Below are positions 12,501 through 22,701 of a stretch of 64,000 nucleotides of DNA, one piece after another. The stretch is from Archilochus colubris (Eukaryota > Chordata > Aves > Apodiformes > Trochilidae): assembly GCA_023079485.1 (NCBI GenBank), contig CM041083.1:109719554-109783553 (forward strand), in the 5' to 3' direction. Under the pieces are notes generated by a model. The model saw only the letters and a program-made list of their open reading frames with translations. It was not told the DNA's origin and did no database searches. The position numbers and the translations under genes are program-made. Position 1 is the first letter of the stretch. The number at the start of each line of letters is the position of its first letter.

Positions 12501-12616
12501 AACAACGGGTTATTTTACGGTTTAGCTGTACTTTAAGGGATAGTACCTCCATCCATACAACCCTTCAAGTGTTTTCTTCTTCTCCTGCGACCTGCCCGGC
12601 CTCTGCTTTTCTTCAT
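3409..12616 (-). CDS. SETD4: SETD4, SET-domain protein lysine methyltransferase (10 coding exons)
   Basis: Coding exons in transcript order: 12616-12547, 12097-12002, 10256-10219, 8719-8631, 8101-7672, 6914-6740, 6087-6006, 5654-5574, 4519-4396, 3543-3409. They sum to 1320 bases, 439 residues plus stop, against 440 in human SETD4, and phase is kept at every junction. The protein opens with an Arg/Lys-rich tail ([15 protein letters not shown]). The SET fold covers about residues 56-300, with a large insert in exon 5, the NHS core motif in [12 protein letters not shown] (exon 5) and the C-terminal SET motif [13 protein letters not shown] (exon 6). A Rubisco-LSMT-type substrate-binding domain fills exons 7-10. 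SETD4 is a nuclear and cytosolic methyltransferase; histone H4K20 and other lysines have been proposed as substrates. An acceptor at 12637-12638 leaves a 20-base 5' UTR before the ATG, so a noncoding first exon probably lies in the CpG island. No frameshift or lost motif is seen. Confidence 0.96.
4396..4519 (-). CDS. SETD4: SETD4 coding exon 9
   Basis: Residues 354-395, [19 protein letters not shown] followed by [20 protein letters not shown]. The acceptor is TTTTGTTCTAG and the donor CTCCAG|GTAATT, phase 0 at the 3' end. Confidence 0.93.
5574..5654 (-). CDS. SETD4: SETD4 coding exon 8
   Basis: Residues 327-353, [20 protein letters not shown] followed by SLGADE; the WDGPSWRLL core is diagnostic for SETD4. 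The acceptor is GAATTTTTAG and the donor GAATT|GTAAGT. Phase 2 on both sides. Confidence 0.93.
6006..6087 (-). CDS. SETD4: SETD4 coding exon 7
   Basis: Residues 300-326, including [19 protein letters not shown] and ILKDHGFLE. Start of the substrate-binding helical domain. The acceptor is TTTTATGCAG and the donor CTAGA|GTAGGT, phase 2. Confidence 0.92.
6740..6914 (-). CDS. SETD4: SETD4 coding exon 6
   Basis: Residues 242-299. It encodes [15 protein letters not shown] and then [20 protein letters not shown], the C-terminal SET motif with the cofactor-site tyrosine. The donor ATCAG|GTTGGA is weaker than consensus. Confidence 0.94.
7672..8101 (-). CDS. SETD4: SETD4 coding exon 5 (main SET-domain exon)
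   Basis: Residues 98-241. It carries [20 protein letters not shown], the [17 protein letters not shown] insert and the SET motif [16 protein letters not shown]. The acceptor is GTTCTACTAG and the donor GTTCAG|GTAAGA. This is the largest and most conserved exon of the gene. Confidence 0.96.
8631..8719 (-). CDS. SETD4: SETD4 coding exon 4
   Basis: Residues 69-98, including [17 protein letters not shown], a conserved SETD4 SET-N segment. The acceptor is CTCTCTAAAAG and the donor ATGAA|GTAAGT, phase 2. It was too short to show as an open frame. Confidence 0.93.
10219..10256 (-). CDS. SETD4: SETD4 coding exon 3 (38-bp small exon)
   Basis: Residues 56-68, [13 protein letters not shown], the GxGRGL-type strand that opens the SET fold. 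The acceptor is CCTGTTTCAG and the donor CTTCAG|GTTAGT. It is too short to show as a reading frame; conservation and phase identify it. A CR1 insertion starts only about 90 bases upstream in transcript sense. Confidence 0.9.
10344..11114 (-). mobile_element. CR1 LINE, 5'-truncated, with open ORF2 C-terminus
   Basis: The 3' end is at the low coordinate, where tandem copies of the octamer ATTCTATG (minus strand) form the CR1 tail. From 11073 to about 10430 the minus strand has an open frame of about 214 residues matching the end of the CR1 reverse transcriptase polyprotein ([20 protein letters not shown], then [20 protein letters not shown]). The upstream enzyme and endonuclease parts are missing, so it cannot move. 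It lies in SETD4 intron 2 (between coding exons 2 and 3), in the same orientation as the gene. The open frame suggests a fairly young insertion. Confidence 0.92.
12002..12097 (-). CDS. SETD4: SETD4 coding exon 2
   Basis: Residues 24-55, including [20 protein letters not shown], the conserved helix before the SET domain. The acceptor is TATTTTTAG and the donor CTGGG|GTAATG; phase 1 on both sides. Confidence 0.93.
12547..12616 (-). CDS. SETD4: SETD4 coding exon 1 (start codon)
   Basis: ATG at 12616-12614 begins [18 protein letters not shown], the basic N-terminus of SETD4. The donor is GGAG|GTACTA at 12547/12546, phase 1. The exon itself begins at 12636 after an acceptor TTATTATTTTAG, giving 20 bases of 5' UTR. 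Confidence 0.88.
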
Positions 12617-12689
12617 ACCAAGAAACAGATTTTTGCCTAAAATAATAAAGAGTAACTATTTTTAGCATTTTTATTAAAAGGTCAGGCCT

Positions 12690-13330
12690 CTCCCCACTTC
12701 TTGCTCTGACAGGAAAAATCCCGCACGGCCCGAGCGCACCGAACACCGCTGGGGACGCGCCGGGCCCCCGCGCCTCTTCGAGCAGTGGAGACCGAGTACC
12801 GCAACGAGGCCTCCCCAGCAGCCCCAAAGCGGCTCCGGCTCCCGGCTCCCTCGTGGGCTGAAATCGAAACGTGGAAGAGGGAAGTGATGGAGACACAACC
12901 CCCTACCCGCCCCAGGGATACCAGAGACCGCCTCACCCACCGCCGCCGTCCCTCCCGACCGGCACGGCCCCTGCTTGCTGCAGGGGGCGGAGCTCTCCCG
13001 CCGCCATCTTACGTGCGTTCGCTTCTCTGCCTCTCTCTGTCGGTGTGTGCGTCCGTGGCTGGCGGCCCGCTCGTCACCTTCTCATCGCCGCGCAGAGCTG
13101 AGGAGCGAGGGGGAAGGCAGGCGGAGCAGGAGGTGGGTGGAGGTGTGCCGGCTGCTCTTCCAGGCTCGCCGCACAGCTCCTCCGTCCCAGTCCCGCCGTG
13201 GGGCGCGTAGCGGACGCCTCTTCGCGGGGAGTCGGTGTCCTGGGGAGGCGGGGTTCGTGGTGGCTCGAGGGTTTGATTTGGGTTCCTGTTGGGAAGAAGA
13301 GCGGTCCTGAGGAGGTGGTGACCTGTGCTG
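12690..13330. promoter_or_regulatory. CpG island, probable divergent SETD4/CBR1 promoter
   Basis: This stretch is much richer in G+C and CpG than its surroundings and lies between the divergent SETD4 and CBR1 starts (ATGs at 12616 and 14137). It holds a GC box (GGGCGG, about 12984-12989) and a YY1-type motif. CBR1 coding exon 1 has an acceptor 34 bases before its ATG (14101-14102) and SETD4 one 20 bases before its ATG, so both genes probably start in noncoding exons here. AG|GTGGGT at 13132/13133 could be the CBR1 donor. No TATA box is evident, as expected for a housekeeping CpG promoter. Confidence 0.7.
13001..13010 (-). promoter_or_regulatory. YY1-type motif in divergent promoter
   Basis: Reads CCGCCATCTT on plus, that is AAGATGGCGG on minus, the consensus YY1 core often found just downstream of CpG-island start sites. 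Function is inferred from motif and position only. Confidence 0.4.
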
Positions 13331-14136
13331 GCTTCGCAGCGGGATGGGACTTTGATGGAGAACCAGACGGATGGCTTCTGGCCCTGGATGGGCGTGCTTT
13401 GAGGAAGTGGTTAAGATTTCACCCTTGCCAGGTGCCCGCTTGTGTGTTGTTACGAGTTAAGAAATGGCAGATAGGTCTAAAGTGAACACAGCGCTTTAAA
13501 CTCGCTTTTACGGGTGAAATTCACTGTGCGTGTGAGAAAAATGGCAAGCAGGCTTTGTATCCAGAGCTGGCTGGTGTGTTGAACAGGAGAAACAGTGTCT
13601 GTAGTCAGTCTGACATCCACTATTCCTAAAACCCTAGAATTGGACCCTTGGCCTGGCACTTGAAAATCAAGCCACTCCTCCCCTCTCCTCTAACCCTAGT
13701 TTCTCAGCTTTGCCCTGCATCAGTGCTTGAAGTGAACTAATCAAATGTCCTTGAAAGAAGTATGTGGTATTCCAGTGAGGTGTATGTGTGGAAGAGCTTA
13801 CTCCCAACAAAAGCTAATTTAGTAGTAAAGATTAATCATCGACTAACTTTATTTTTCTTTTTTTTCTTTCTTTTTTTTTTACCCAGTCACTGCTTGAACT
13901 TTCTCCAAAGCATTAACACCAAATGCATTTCTCTGTGAATGCCTCGCGCTGCTTTAGCAAGTTGCAGTTGGCGTGCGCTTTGATGTAGCTTTGTGTAATT
14001 CAAAGTGGAATTCTAAATAGGAATAAAAAACACTTCCATCCTTTTACAGATACTCATTTGTATTCAGCCAAGCGTGAAAATCCTTTTCTTTGCCGTTTGC
14101 AGTTTTTGTCACTGTGGCATACATTCAGAGAGCACA

Positions 14137-14422
14137 ATGTCCAACGTGCCAGTGGCTGTGGTGACCGGGTCCAACAAAGGGATTGGATTCGCAATTGTGC
14201 GAGCTCTATGCAAGCAGTTCCCAGGGGATGTCTACCTGACAGCCCGAGACACAGGCCGTGGCCAGGAGGCAGTGGCAAAGCTTCAGGAGGAAGGGCTGCA
14301 CGCCTTCTTCCATCAGCTGGACATCGATGATCTGCAGAGCATCCGAACTCTCCGGGACTTCCTCAAGGAGAAATATGGAGGACTGAATGTGCTGGTTAAC
14401 AATGCAGGAATTGCTTTCAAAG
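14137..14422 (+). CDS. CBR1: CBR1 coding exon 1
   Basis: Residues 1-95 from MSNVPVAVVTGSNKGIG to LVNNAGIAFK. The ATG is preceded by GAGCACA. The donor is TTCAAAG|GTAGGA, phase 1. An acceptor CCGTTTGCAG ending at 14102 shows that the exon starts at 14103 and that an upstream noncoding exon exists. Confidence 0.95.
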
Positions 14423-15263
14423 GTAGGAATTGGGCTGTCTGGGATAGCTTTGTAGCACGTAGGACTATGTGGAGAATGATAGTAGATTCAAGGATTTTAT
14501 AGAGTTCTTATATGACACTATCTGTGCCAGGGGCAAGCTGCTCTTTTGACTGGGAAGGCTGCCTACCTTCTTCCTACCTTAAGCATGTTGAAGAGGGCAG
14601 TGTGACATGGCTCTTCCTCTATCATCTGTTGGCCTAACTGTGCATGTAAAGATTCTTCCTAGGAGTATTTTATTTGCATCACACACAAAACCACTTTAGG
14701 CATGCAGTACACTTGAGCAGAGTTCAGTTTATTGCCTCAGTGAAGGCATGCGGTACACTTGAGCAGAGTTGTTTGTTGCCTCAGTGATCATGAGTTTCAC
14801 CACACCCACGGGAGACTAATATCTATGTGAATATCAGCCATCTTCCTCAGGGTTCTGTGTTTTCTCTCTTCTTTTCCTGTCTTTTACTTTCTTCCATGCA
14901 TTACCTTTTCACGCATTGCAGTTGATTTAAAAAAACAAAACAAAACAAAAAACCCCACCAAAAACTTTGGCCCTGGGTGATTTTGTCATCTTTAATTACC
15001 TTTAACTTTTGGGGGCCATTAAGGTACCTACAGAACAGTTAACCTAAATTTTGCTGTGCTGAGCAAGAATCTAACCCTTTCATTGTCTGGTGGATAGGAA
15101 GTGAGAGAAGACACAACAATTGTAGTGTAAAAGAGTGCATTCTCCTTCTAGGTCTTTATAAAGTGTTGAGAATCATGTTAGCTCCAGATAGAGCGAGTCA
15201 CAAGTATGACTATTAGTTATTTCCCTGCCATTATAAACCTGATTTTACTGTATTTTCTTGGTA

Positions 15264-15297
<34 letters not shown>

Positions 15298-18136
15298 TTA
15301 AATCTCTTTACCTGATCTCCAGTTAGGACATATAACTGTTCAAGCACAGTGTTGTGCTGACTATAATCTGCTGATAACAGGAGTTAAGGAGGCCTGTCAG
15401 GTAGTATAGATCAAACATCACCTGCTGCTAAAGATGGAGCTACTCTTGAAGTGTAGTGATCACGTTCTGAAGTCCATTCCCTGTGTATTTTGCATGCTAC
15501 TTTGCGGGAAGATTGCTTGTATCCAAAATCAGCTTAATAGGAGGCAACTCTTAATACAATTGCCTGAGCTTCAGGGTGTGCTCAAGATAGATGGGGGCTA
15601 AACCTTGCAGCAACAGTTAAAAGAGTGTATCTCTGTCTATGCTGATTATTCATAAAGCCTGCAGGTGTGCAGAGCAGTGTTTCTTCATTCATAAATAGGG
15701 ACTTAGTTCAGCCTGCTAGTGACAGTGAGTTTGAGCAAGTGAGCCTGCAGCTACAGTAACTAATGTACAGCTGACTTTTCAGCAGCTGTAGCCCCTGTCA
15801 AGGTGAGTACCTGGGCAAATGAAAGAAAAACTCCTCAAACTGCTGAAACAAGATTTTCTAGAGGTCATCTGTAAGAGATCTGAAATTAGCTGTTTTGGAG
15901 CTACTAAACATAACTAGATAACATAACATGACCAGTGGAAGTCCTGCTACTTCCTTTAACAACATCATAGATTTTTTTTTTTTTAATTATTAGTCAGAAG
16001 TTGCTTCTGGATTTTTAGCCTAGACTTTTTTCAAGCTGAGAATTTACTGTGAGTCAGTAGTAGGTCATAAAATTAAGAAAAGTGATAGAGGAGCCAGTTG
16101 TAATTGTTATGAGTGTCTAGCAAAGAGGCTGGAGGGATCAACACCTGTGAGGAACTTGCTGTGATGCTTATCTTGTATTTGGGCTTTAATTCTTGCTCCT
16201 AATGCTGGCATTTCTACCCAAGATTGTTTTTTTGCCTTGCCAAGTTTCTGCTAGCATCTCAGAATTTGTTTTCCTTTCTTTATTGTAGTACTGTGTGTTA
16301 TTGCTGGCTGTCAAAGATTGGATTTACCATTAAATTGAATTGTTGTTCAGGTTTTTGTGCTGCACTACAGATAGTCCAGCAAAGTCCTTAGCTGAGCAAA
16401 AACTGCTCATGGATGAAATTATTATCTGCCTGGGGGCTGCCTTCTGGATGAACTTCTGTGGGAACAATCATTCTAGTCAGGCTTGGTTAAATCAAGGTAG
16501 GGTACATCTATTCAGATGTTACAATTAGTGTGTCTTGTTAGACAAATGGCTGGGTTTTAGAGTGCAGGGAAGCCACTTAGTTACAAAGTGGGTATGGATG
16601 CAGGAGTTTGAAGTTGTGTAGGTTTTTCCATTCCTTTTTTTTCCTGTCATACTTTTGCAATGGGTCACAGTCTGGCTTTGTGACTCAGATTTAAATGCAA
16701 GTGATTTGCAAAACTTGGTGCTATCAGTGCCCGTTGCTTTAGAGTATGAATAAGTCAACCAGTAAAGATATGTTTTGTCATAAAAACACAACTACATTAA
16801 ATAGTAAGTGACCTGTTACTGATCTCATGAGTTTATATAGGTCTAGGGCATGGAGACAGGTGAAGACCTGTCTCATTTATGTAGATGGACTTCATCACTG
16901 CAGAGATAGAGCTTGTAGTGGAAGAGAAGGAATGCTGTGTATTTGACTCCTTCTTCTCCCTCAAAGTGGAGCACACACAGCATATGGCTTAGTGCTGAGC
17001 CAAATTGTCAGCTGGTGGCATATCATACCACACAGTTCGTGGTGGCAAGCTGTCAGTTCTGGCTAATGAAATGATACCACTGCTGTTTTGTTCCATTTCT
17101 GCTTATGCTTACCTGAGCTGGCTCCCTTTCCTAGGTATTTATTCCCACTCTTGCTTCTTTTAATACAACCTGCCAATTCAGGATGTGATTTATGGTGTAA
17201 GTAGTTGTCAGGTTTGGGGTTGGTTGAGTTTGTTTTTTGTTTGTTAGTTTTCTCAGATGGCACCAAATCTTACCCATGCGTTCATTATAGAAGCTTTTAG
17301 GGTGTTTTTTTGCAATTTGGCACTGCTTTGATTTCAAGTCCCAGCTAAGAACCCAAGACATGACAGCACAAGGGTTAGGATATAGAAGCAGTTGTCTGTC
17401 ATCTTGTTGGATGTTAGTACCAGGATGGTAGTCTTAACTTTTACATTTTCAGTGGCAGCATTTGTTTAGGATCTTCCCTTCTGATTCCCCCTCTGCCTTC
17501 TCCCCTGGGATGTCAGGACGATGTTGTGCTGTGCATTTAAAAGGCACCTTGGAGTTTACTGTGCATATGTGATAGGGGCAGCCCAGACTGAGCTCTGGGT
17601 GTGAGTTAAGTATAGGCAGGTCAGTGGGCAGGCTGGGCAGCACACCCTGTGAGAACAGCCTTTCCTTGTCTCTTCCATGTGGAAGGCAGAAAGACAAATG
17701 GCCCATGTGTTGGCAAATAACTAGAGGATGATGCAGCTGGCTTTCCTGGGGCAAAGCTAAAACCTTCAACTAAGAAGTGGGGAAAACATAATTAGCTCAT
17801 TATTAATATAATATTGCAGAACTGGGTCTTATCATTAATGGGAATGTGAGTGTTAGTGATGTTCCTCCTGCTTCTTGTGTGTTTTCATAGAATCATAGAA
17901 TATCAGGTTGGAAGGGTCCTCAAGCATCATCTAGTCCAACCCTGGTACTGTTATTGTTTATATTATATGTTTCAGCACCCTGTCAAGCTGAGACTTAAAA
18001 CTTTCCAAAGCTGGGGAATCCAACACTTCCCCTGGGAGACCATTCCAGTTTCTTAATTCCAGTGTCACCCTTATCTTTATTTTAACTTATAATATGTCTG
18101 TTTCCTAATTTTATTTATGTATGTATACACATATAT

Positions 18137-18167
<31 letters not shown>

Positions 18168-20603
18168 AACTAAGATAAATTTCAGGGTTTAGTAGTTTGG
18201 TAACTTCCTTTCAAACAGGACTACAAATTTAATTTTATTTTTTCTCCCTCTCTCCCACCTCTTATGAGAAGTTCATGACACAACTCCATTTGCAGTCCAA
18301 GCAGAGGTTACACTGAAGACAAACTTTTTTGGAACCAGAAATGTTTGCACAGAGTTGTTGCCTCTTGTGAAGCCTTATGGTAAGTGTAATGTAATAAGGT
18401 GATAAATAGTTTTATATAGGCTTTGGTCCTCATTAAGTAGAAAGATCCTCCCTTATCTCAGAAGCATACTGCCCCATAGCAGTAGGAGTGTACCTTGCTG
18501 TACTTTTGGTAAGAGAACAGCGGGCCTTTACTGACCCCCAAAATCTCTGCAGTATATATTTATATCTACTTTCAAGCTGGTCATATTCTTCTGTTATGGA
18601 CTGAAGAGGAATTCTTGGGGTGCCTTCAAGAAGACATGAAGTGTTCTGTCCATGTTATCTGCATGCTTAAATTGTTACTGCTTCAGAAAGGACACGTTGA
18701 TGATACAACTGAAATAAGTACTTAAAAGCAGTGTTTCAGCTGAGTTTGACATGACATGCCTGTTCTTGCTACTGCTGAAGAAACCTTCTCACCAGGCTGT
18801 TGATGTGTTTCTATCTAGATCACAGCCTTTGCTGTATGTGAAAGTATCTAGTGATGTAGTTATCAATGGCACTGGAAGGTGTACATTAAGTTTCTCTGAT
18901 TTGGTGATGTTTGGAGAAACTGGAAGAAAACATTGTACCAAAAATGGTAAATAGAATGGAGGAGGCTAGAACCAAAGAAGAAAGATGCATTGATAATAGA
19001 TGTCAGCAACATACAGATACTGTGTGTTTGCTGGATGACTGTCCTGCACAGAATGCTTCTGTTCTTGAAACCTGAGAGCACTGAAAGTGCCCTGGAATGC
19101 TACTGTTATATCACAGATAATTTGAAAGGGGCATATTTGGATCCAATACCCACGTCAAATCTAAGGGTTTTTTTAAAACTGATTCTTTGTCAAGACTTGT
19201 GATCACTAGATGTTTTCATTGATATTTGGATAAGTGCTTACTACTGTAAATTAAGTGTAGTCTATACTAACATTTAAGTACATCTAGGCCCTTAAGAGAA
19301 AAGAAATCAAGTAGACGACAGAGAATATGGGAACTGTTAGTCTCTAGGGAGGAAGGAGAGGACTGAGTAAATTAATTTGGTGGACTGGAAGGTGGGGAGT
19401 AAACAGTGCCAAAATTGAAATTTATTTGTCTTGTACTAACAGTGAAGGACAAATGTTTTAATAAAGTTGTTAAAGGATGAATTCTGTAGCTTTTAAGATT
19501 TAAATCCTTATATTCATTCCCTAGTTCATCACCTGAGTGGCTGGGAACTAGCATGATAGAGGGAATCAGTGTAACATCATTTTGGGGAAGATGAGTGAAT
19601 TACTGAGTCAGCTGACTCATGCCTCTACTGAAGCCCTGGGGTAAAAATAGCTACTGCAGTTTTGCATGATGGAACTTGTAAATCTTCAGGTGTTTTGTAA
19701 ACAAGCTGATGGTCTGGCTGCATTAAGAACTAGATTGCTTCTGTTGTTGTGTATTATTCTCACTTTTGAGATGCATTCTCACGGTACTTTACTCAAGCTG
19801 TTTAAGTGAGAATGTTTTCCATCAGAACTTTGAGAGTAAAGTCTGGCTTCCATTACTGAGAAAACCAGTCACTACTATTAATGTGCCTATAGATTGTGAT
19901 GGGCTATTTCCTGGAAGCACACCTGAAGTTCAATAGAGAACTTTTGTAGGTTCATATCTTGAATTACACTCTGTAGTGGAATTCACTAGAAAAACTTGAC
20001 ATAGAGTTAGCTGTGATCTTCCAGAAGCTCTGCAGAACAGCCCCCACAAAATAATCTACAAGTATTGACCTAAGTAGTGAATACATAACTGTAGAGCAAG
20101 CCCATTTGAGTGTCTGGACTTGTTTAATGTGTGTAAAAGTAATCAGTCTTTATTCTTTTTTACCAGGTAGAGTGGTGAATGTCTCTAGTATGGTGAGTAG
20201 CTCAGCTCTAGGTGGCTGCAGCCGAGATCTACAGCAAAAGTTTCGCAGCGACACAATCACTGAAGATGAGTTAGTGGAACTCATGACCAAGTTTGTGGAA
20301 GATACCAAGAAAAGTGTGCATGAGAAAGAGGGATGGCCAAATACTGCCTATGGGGTGTCCAAAATTGGTGTCACAGTCTTGTCCAGGATTCAAGCCCGGA
20401 TGTTGAATGAGAATAGAAAGGGTGACCACATCCTTCTCAATGCCTGCTGTCCTGGATGGGTGAGAACAGACATGGCAGGTCCTCAGGCCACTAAATCACC
20501 AGATGAAGGGGCTGAGACCCCGGTTTATTTGGCCCTTTTGCCTTCTGATGCTGATGGTCCTCATGGCCAGTTTGTTAGTAACAAAACAGTTCGAACCTGG
20601 TGA
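14137..20603 (+). CDS. CBR1: CBR1, NADPH carbonyl reductase (3 coding exons)
   Basis: Exons 14137-14422, 18272-18379 and 20167-20603 join to 831 bases, 276 residues; human CBR1 has 277 and the same exon pattern. The enzyme is a cytosolic monomeric short-chain dehydrogenase that reduces quinones, prostaglandins, aldehydes and other carbonyls with NADPH. The dinucleotide motif is VTGSNKGIGFAIV (residues 9-21), the NNAG motif is at 88-91, and the catalytic Ser139 (VVNVSS), Tyr193 and Lys197 (YGVSKIG) are all present. The long insert before Tyr193, which makes this family monomeric, is intact. CBR3 is a close paralogue, but residue detail and position fit CBR1 best. Only one intact copy is in the window; a broken relative lies at 24885-25213. 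Confidence 0.96.
14698..14787. repeat. 46-bp tandem duplication
   Basis: Two copies of a unit beginning AGGCATGC and ending TTGCCTCAGTGA stand head to tail, starting at 14698 and 14744. The second lacks 2-3 bases and has a few substitutions. It lies in CBR1 intron 1. Confidence 0.85.
15262..15299. repeat. (TA)n followed by poly-T
   Basis: About ten TA units run directly into about nineteen T. It is a simple repeat in CBR1 intron 1 and likely to vary in length. Confidence 0.85.
17885..18056 (-). mobile_element. CR1 LINE 3'-end fragment
   Basis: Begins TCATAGAATCATAGAATATC followed by GGTTGGAAGGGTCCTCAAG, the reverse complement of a CR1 tail and 3' UTR. It continues into the region encoding the end of ORF2 (AAACTTTCCAAAGCTGGGGA). 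Only the last 170 bases or so are present. Confidence 0.85.
18115..18168. repeat. AC/AT dinucleotide microsatellite
   Basis: TATG/TATAC units pass into (AC)n and then (AT)n. It is located in CBR1 intron 1, about 100 bases upstream of the exon 2 acceptor. Confidence 0.85.
18272..18379 (+). CDS. CBR1: CBR1 coding exon 2
   Basis: 108 bases, residues 96-131: HDTTPFAVQAEVTLKTNFFG followed by TRNVCTELLPLVKPY. The acceptor is CTTATGAGAAG after a strong pyrimidine tract; the donor is TTATG|GTAAGT. The 108-base length matches mammalian CBR1. Confidence 0.94.
18380..20166 (+). other. CBR1: CBR1 intron 2
   Basis: 1.79 kb, GT-AG. Short open frames occur on both strands but none has a conserved segment, and no repeat family was recognised. 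Confidence 0.8.
20167..20603 (+). CDS. CBR1: CBR1 coding exon 3 (stop codon)
   Basis: Residues 132-276. It contains RVVNVSSMVSS (Ser139), TAYGVSKIGVTVLSR (Tyr193, Lys197), CCPGWVRTDMAGP and the C-terminal ATKSPDEGAETPVYLALLP. It ends SNKTVRTW with TGA at 20601-20603. The acceptor is TTTTTTACCAG. Confidence 0.95.
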
Positions 20604-21395
20604 GCTGATGTATATGGACCCATGCAAGTGGTAATAGACTGTGGGTCAGCCTGTGTCCTGGTGGGGAGCAATCACCCAGAGCACTCTCATGCTACCCACA
20701 GCAACAGCAGGGTCCTTTTTCATACAGTGGGGGTTACAGTTATGGTGCTCTTCTGGGATTAAATCTACACTTACCCAATAGTCTCCATTATCCTGCTCAC
20801 AGCATTGACTGTGCAGCCTGAAATCTGATTTGTTAGTGTTCCAGCCCAGATGATGCAGGCTAATTCAGTGTTGCTGTATTTTAAAGGTATGTGCCCTTGT
20901 TTACTTGAATTTACTCCTAATGAAATCATTGCCAGCTTTTCTCCCACTCCCCTGAGACAGATCTCAGAGATGTGGAGTCGGTATGAGGAAGCAGATGCCT
21001 TAAGCTTTCTCAGTACAGTTGATCTCTTTTTAGGGACCGTAGTTGCTTCTTGAATTTGTATGGGGTTTCTTAAAGGGTGAGGAGGTTGTTCTGCAACAAT
21101 CTACAGTCTGACCAGTTTGGGGGGCACCTAGTAAGACCAAAACAGAATCATTGCTCTACAGAGATTCCTTATTATCAGTACAATTACAAGTACTGATGCA
21201 ATTACCAATACCATTAATAGGAAAACTTATTCAGTTGGCTTAATTAAATATGTATATGAATAAATGATTACTTGCTGATTTGTATTCATTAATCAGTCTT
21301 ACTCTGGTACCAAAAATGTATAATGTTTCAAGCTACACTTCCATTTTCATAAGTTTGTAGCTGAAATGTGGGGTGTTCTGACTATGTAGAGATGA

Positions 21396-21401
21396 AATAA
21401 A
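21396..21401 (+). terminator. CBR1: Candidate CBR1 polyadenylation signal
   Basis: AATAAA about 790 bases past the CBR1 stop codon. A second AATAAA lies at 21259-21264, so the choice between them is uncertain. Confidence 0.4.
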
Positions 21402-21921
21402 CTGCAGAACTGATAAAACAAACTATTCCTTGGGACTTTCAGTTCATTTATTGTATAATCTGAAGATTAAAAACCTCGATTAAGTGCTCTCCATATAGTA
21501 GAGAAAATTAACTGTAAATGTTAGGATACTACTGCAGGATAGGACTGAAATGCATAATTATTCTGGTAACCAAAACATGTCATCCAAGCAAAATCACAAG
21601 TAAAGGAAGCAGCAATGTGGAGGGCACCAAGCCTTTTCAGTTTTAAGTGCTAATTATTGCTTTTCAAATACTTTTATCTTGAAAGCCTGCTAAATCACTT
21701 TGAACTCCAGAAGTGGAGCTGGGTGGAAGCAGAGGCAGCCTGGGGGCAGGACAGAGTCCCTAGGAAAGCCCCAGGTTGTGGTACAGGTGGCTGCAGGGGA
21801 CTGGAGTGAGGGGGTGCTTGGTCATCTCCAGCAGGAGATGCAGGCTTGCAGCTCATTTCCCAGCAGGTCTTGCCACCCAGCAGAGAAGCCATGGTGGGGG
21901 CTCTGGGGTCCTGCCCTATCT

Positions 21922-21953
21922 TTCATAGAAAGGTTTGGGTTGGAAGGGACCTT
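21922..21953 (-). mobile_element. CR1 3' tail remnant
   Basis: TTCATAGAAAGGTTTGGGTT followed by GGAAGGGACCTTA is the last 30 or so bases of a CR1 in minus orientation. It is abutted directly by a plus-oriented CR1 copy. Confidence 0.7.
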
Positions 21954-21954
21954 A

Positions 21955-22318
21955 GTCTGGAGAAGAGGAGGCTCAGGGGAGGCCTCATCACTCTCTACAG
22001 CTCCCTGAAAGGAGGGGGTAGCCAGGGGGGGTCGGTCTCTTCTCCCAGGCAGCCATCAGTAAGACAAGAGGGCATGGACTTAAGCTCTGCCAGGGGAGGT
22101 TTAGGTTGGATATTAGGAAAAAATTCTTTACAGAGAGGGTGATCAGGGATTGGTATGGGCTGCCCAGGGAGGTGGTGGATTCTGTGTCCCTGGAGGTTTT
22201 CAAGAGATGATGAATGTGGCACTCAGTGCCATGGTCTGGTAACCACAGTGGCAGTGGATCAAGGGCTGGACTTGATGATCTCAGAGGTCCTTTCCAACTT
22301 GGATGATTGTGTGTCTGA
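21955..22318 (+). mobile_element. CR1 LINE 3' fragment
   Basis: From GGAGAAGAGGAGGCTCAGGG to the 3' end near GACTTGATGATCTCAGAGGT. It encodes decayed CR1 ORF2 C-terminal sequence (gene-sense plus) and carries a mutated tail. Confidence 0.88.
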
Positions 22319-22324
22319 TTCAAG

Positions 22325-22690
22325 ATAATCTAGTTCAGCTCCCCTGTGTGGGCAGGGTTGACTCCCACTAGACCAGGATGCTCAAAGCCCCATCCAACCT
22401 GGCCTTGAACACTTCCAGGGAGGCTGTAGCCACAACTTCCCTGGGCAATCTGTGCCAGTGTTTCACCACCCTCACAGTAAAGAATTTCTTCCTAATATCC
22501 AATCTAAATGTACCCTCTTCCAGTTTAAAACCACTTCTCCTTGTTCTTCCACAACATGCCCTTGTGAAAAGCCCCTCCCCAGTTTTCCTATAGGCCCCTT
22601 CAGGAACTGGAAGGCTGCTAAAAGGTCTTTTCAGGGCCTTCTCTAGGCTGAACAACCCCAACTCTCTCAGGCTGTCTTCATAGGAGAGGT
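22325..22690 (-). mobile_element. CR1 LINE 3' fragment, inverted
   Basis: Minus-strand CR1 copy. The frame read from 22661 downward shows the end of ORF2 ([20 protein letters not shown] and LEVFKARLDGAL). It differs enough from its neighbours to be an older insertion. Confidence 0.87.
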
Positions 22691-22701
22691 TCTCTTCTCA
22701 C

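Larger units (their letters stand above)
14423..18271 (+). other. CBR1: CBR1 intron 1
   Basis: 3.85 kb, GT-AG. It holds a 46-bp tandem duplication (14698-14787), a TA/poly-T tract (15262-15299), a CR1 fragment (17885-18056) and an AC/AT microsatellite (about 18115-18168). No other coding segment was recognised. Confidence 0.85.

Noticed and set aside
12960..13020. Minus-strand ATG in GTAAGATGGCGGCGGG as an alternative SETD4 start
   Set aside because: The context is a YY1-type promoter motif. The frame does not join SETD4 in phase, while the ATG at 12616 gives the conserved N-terminus.
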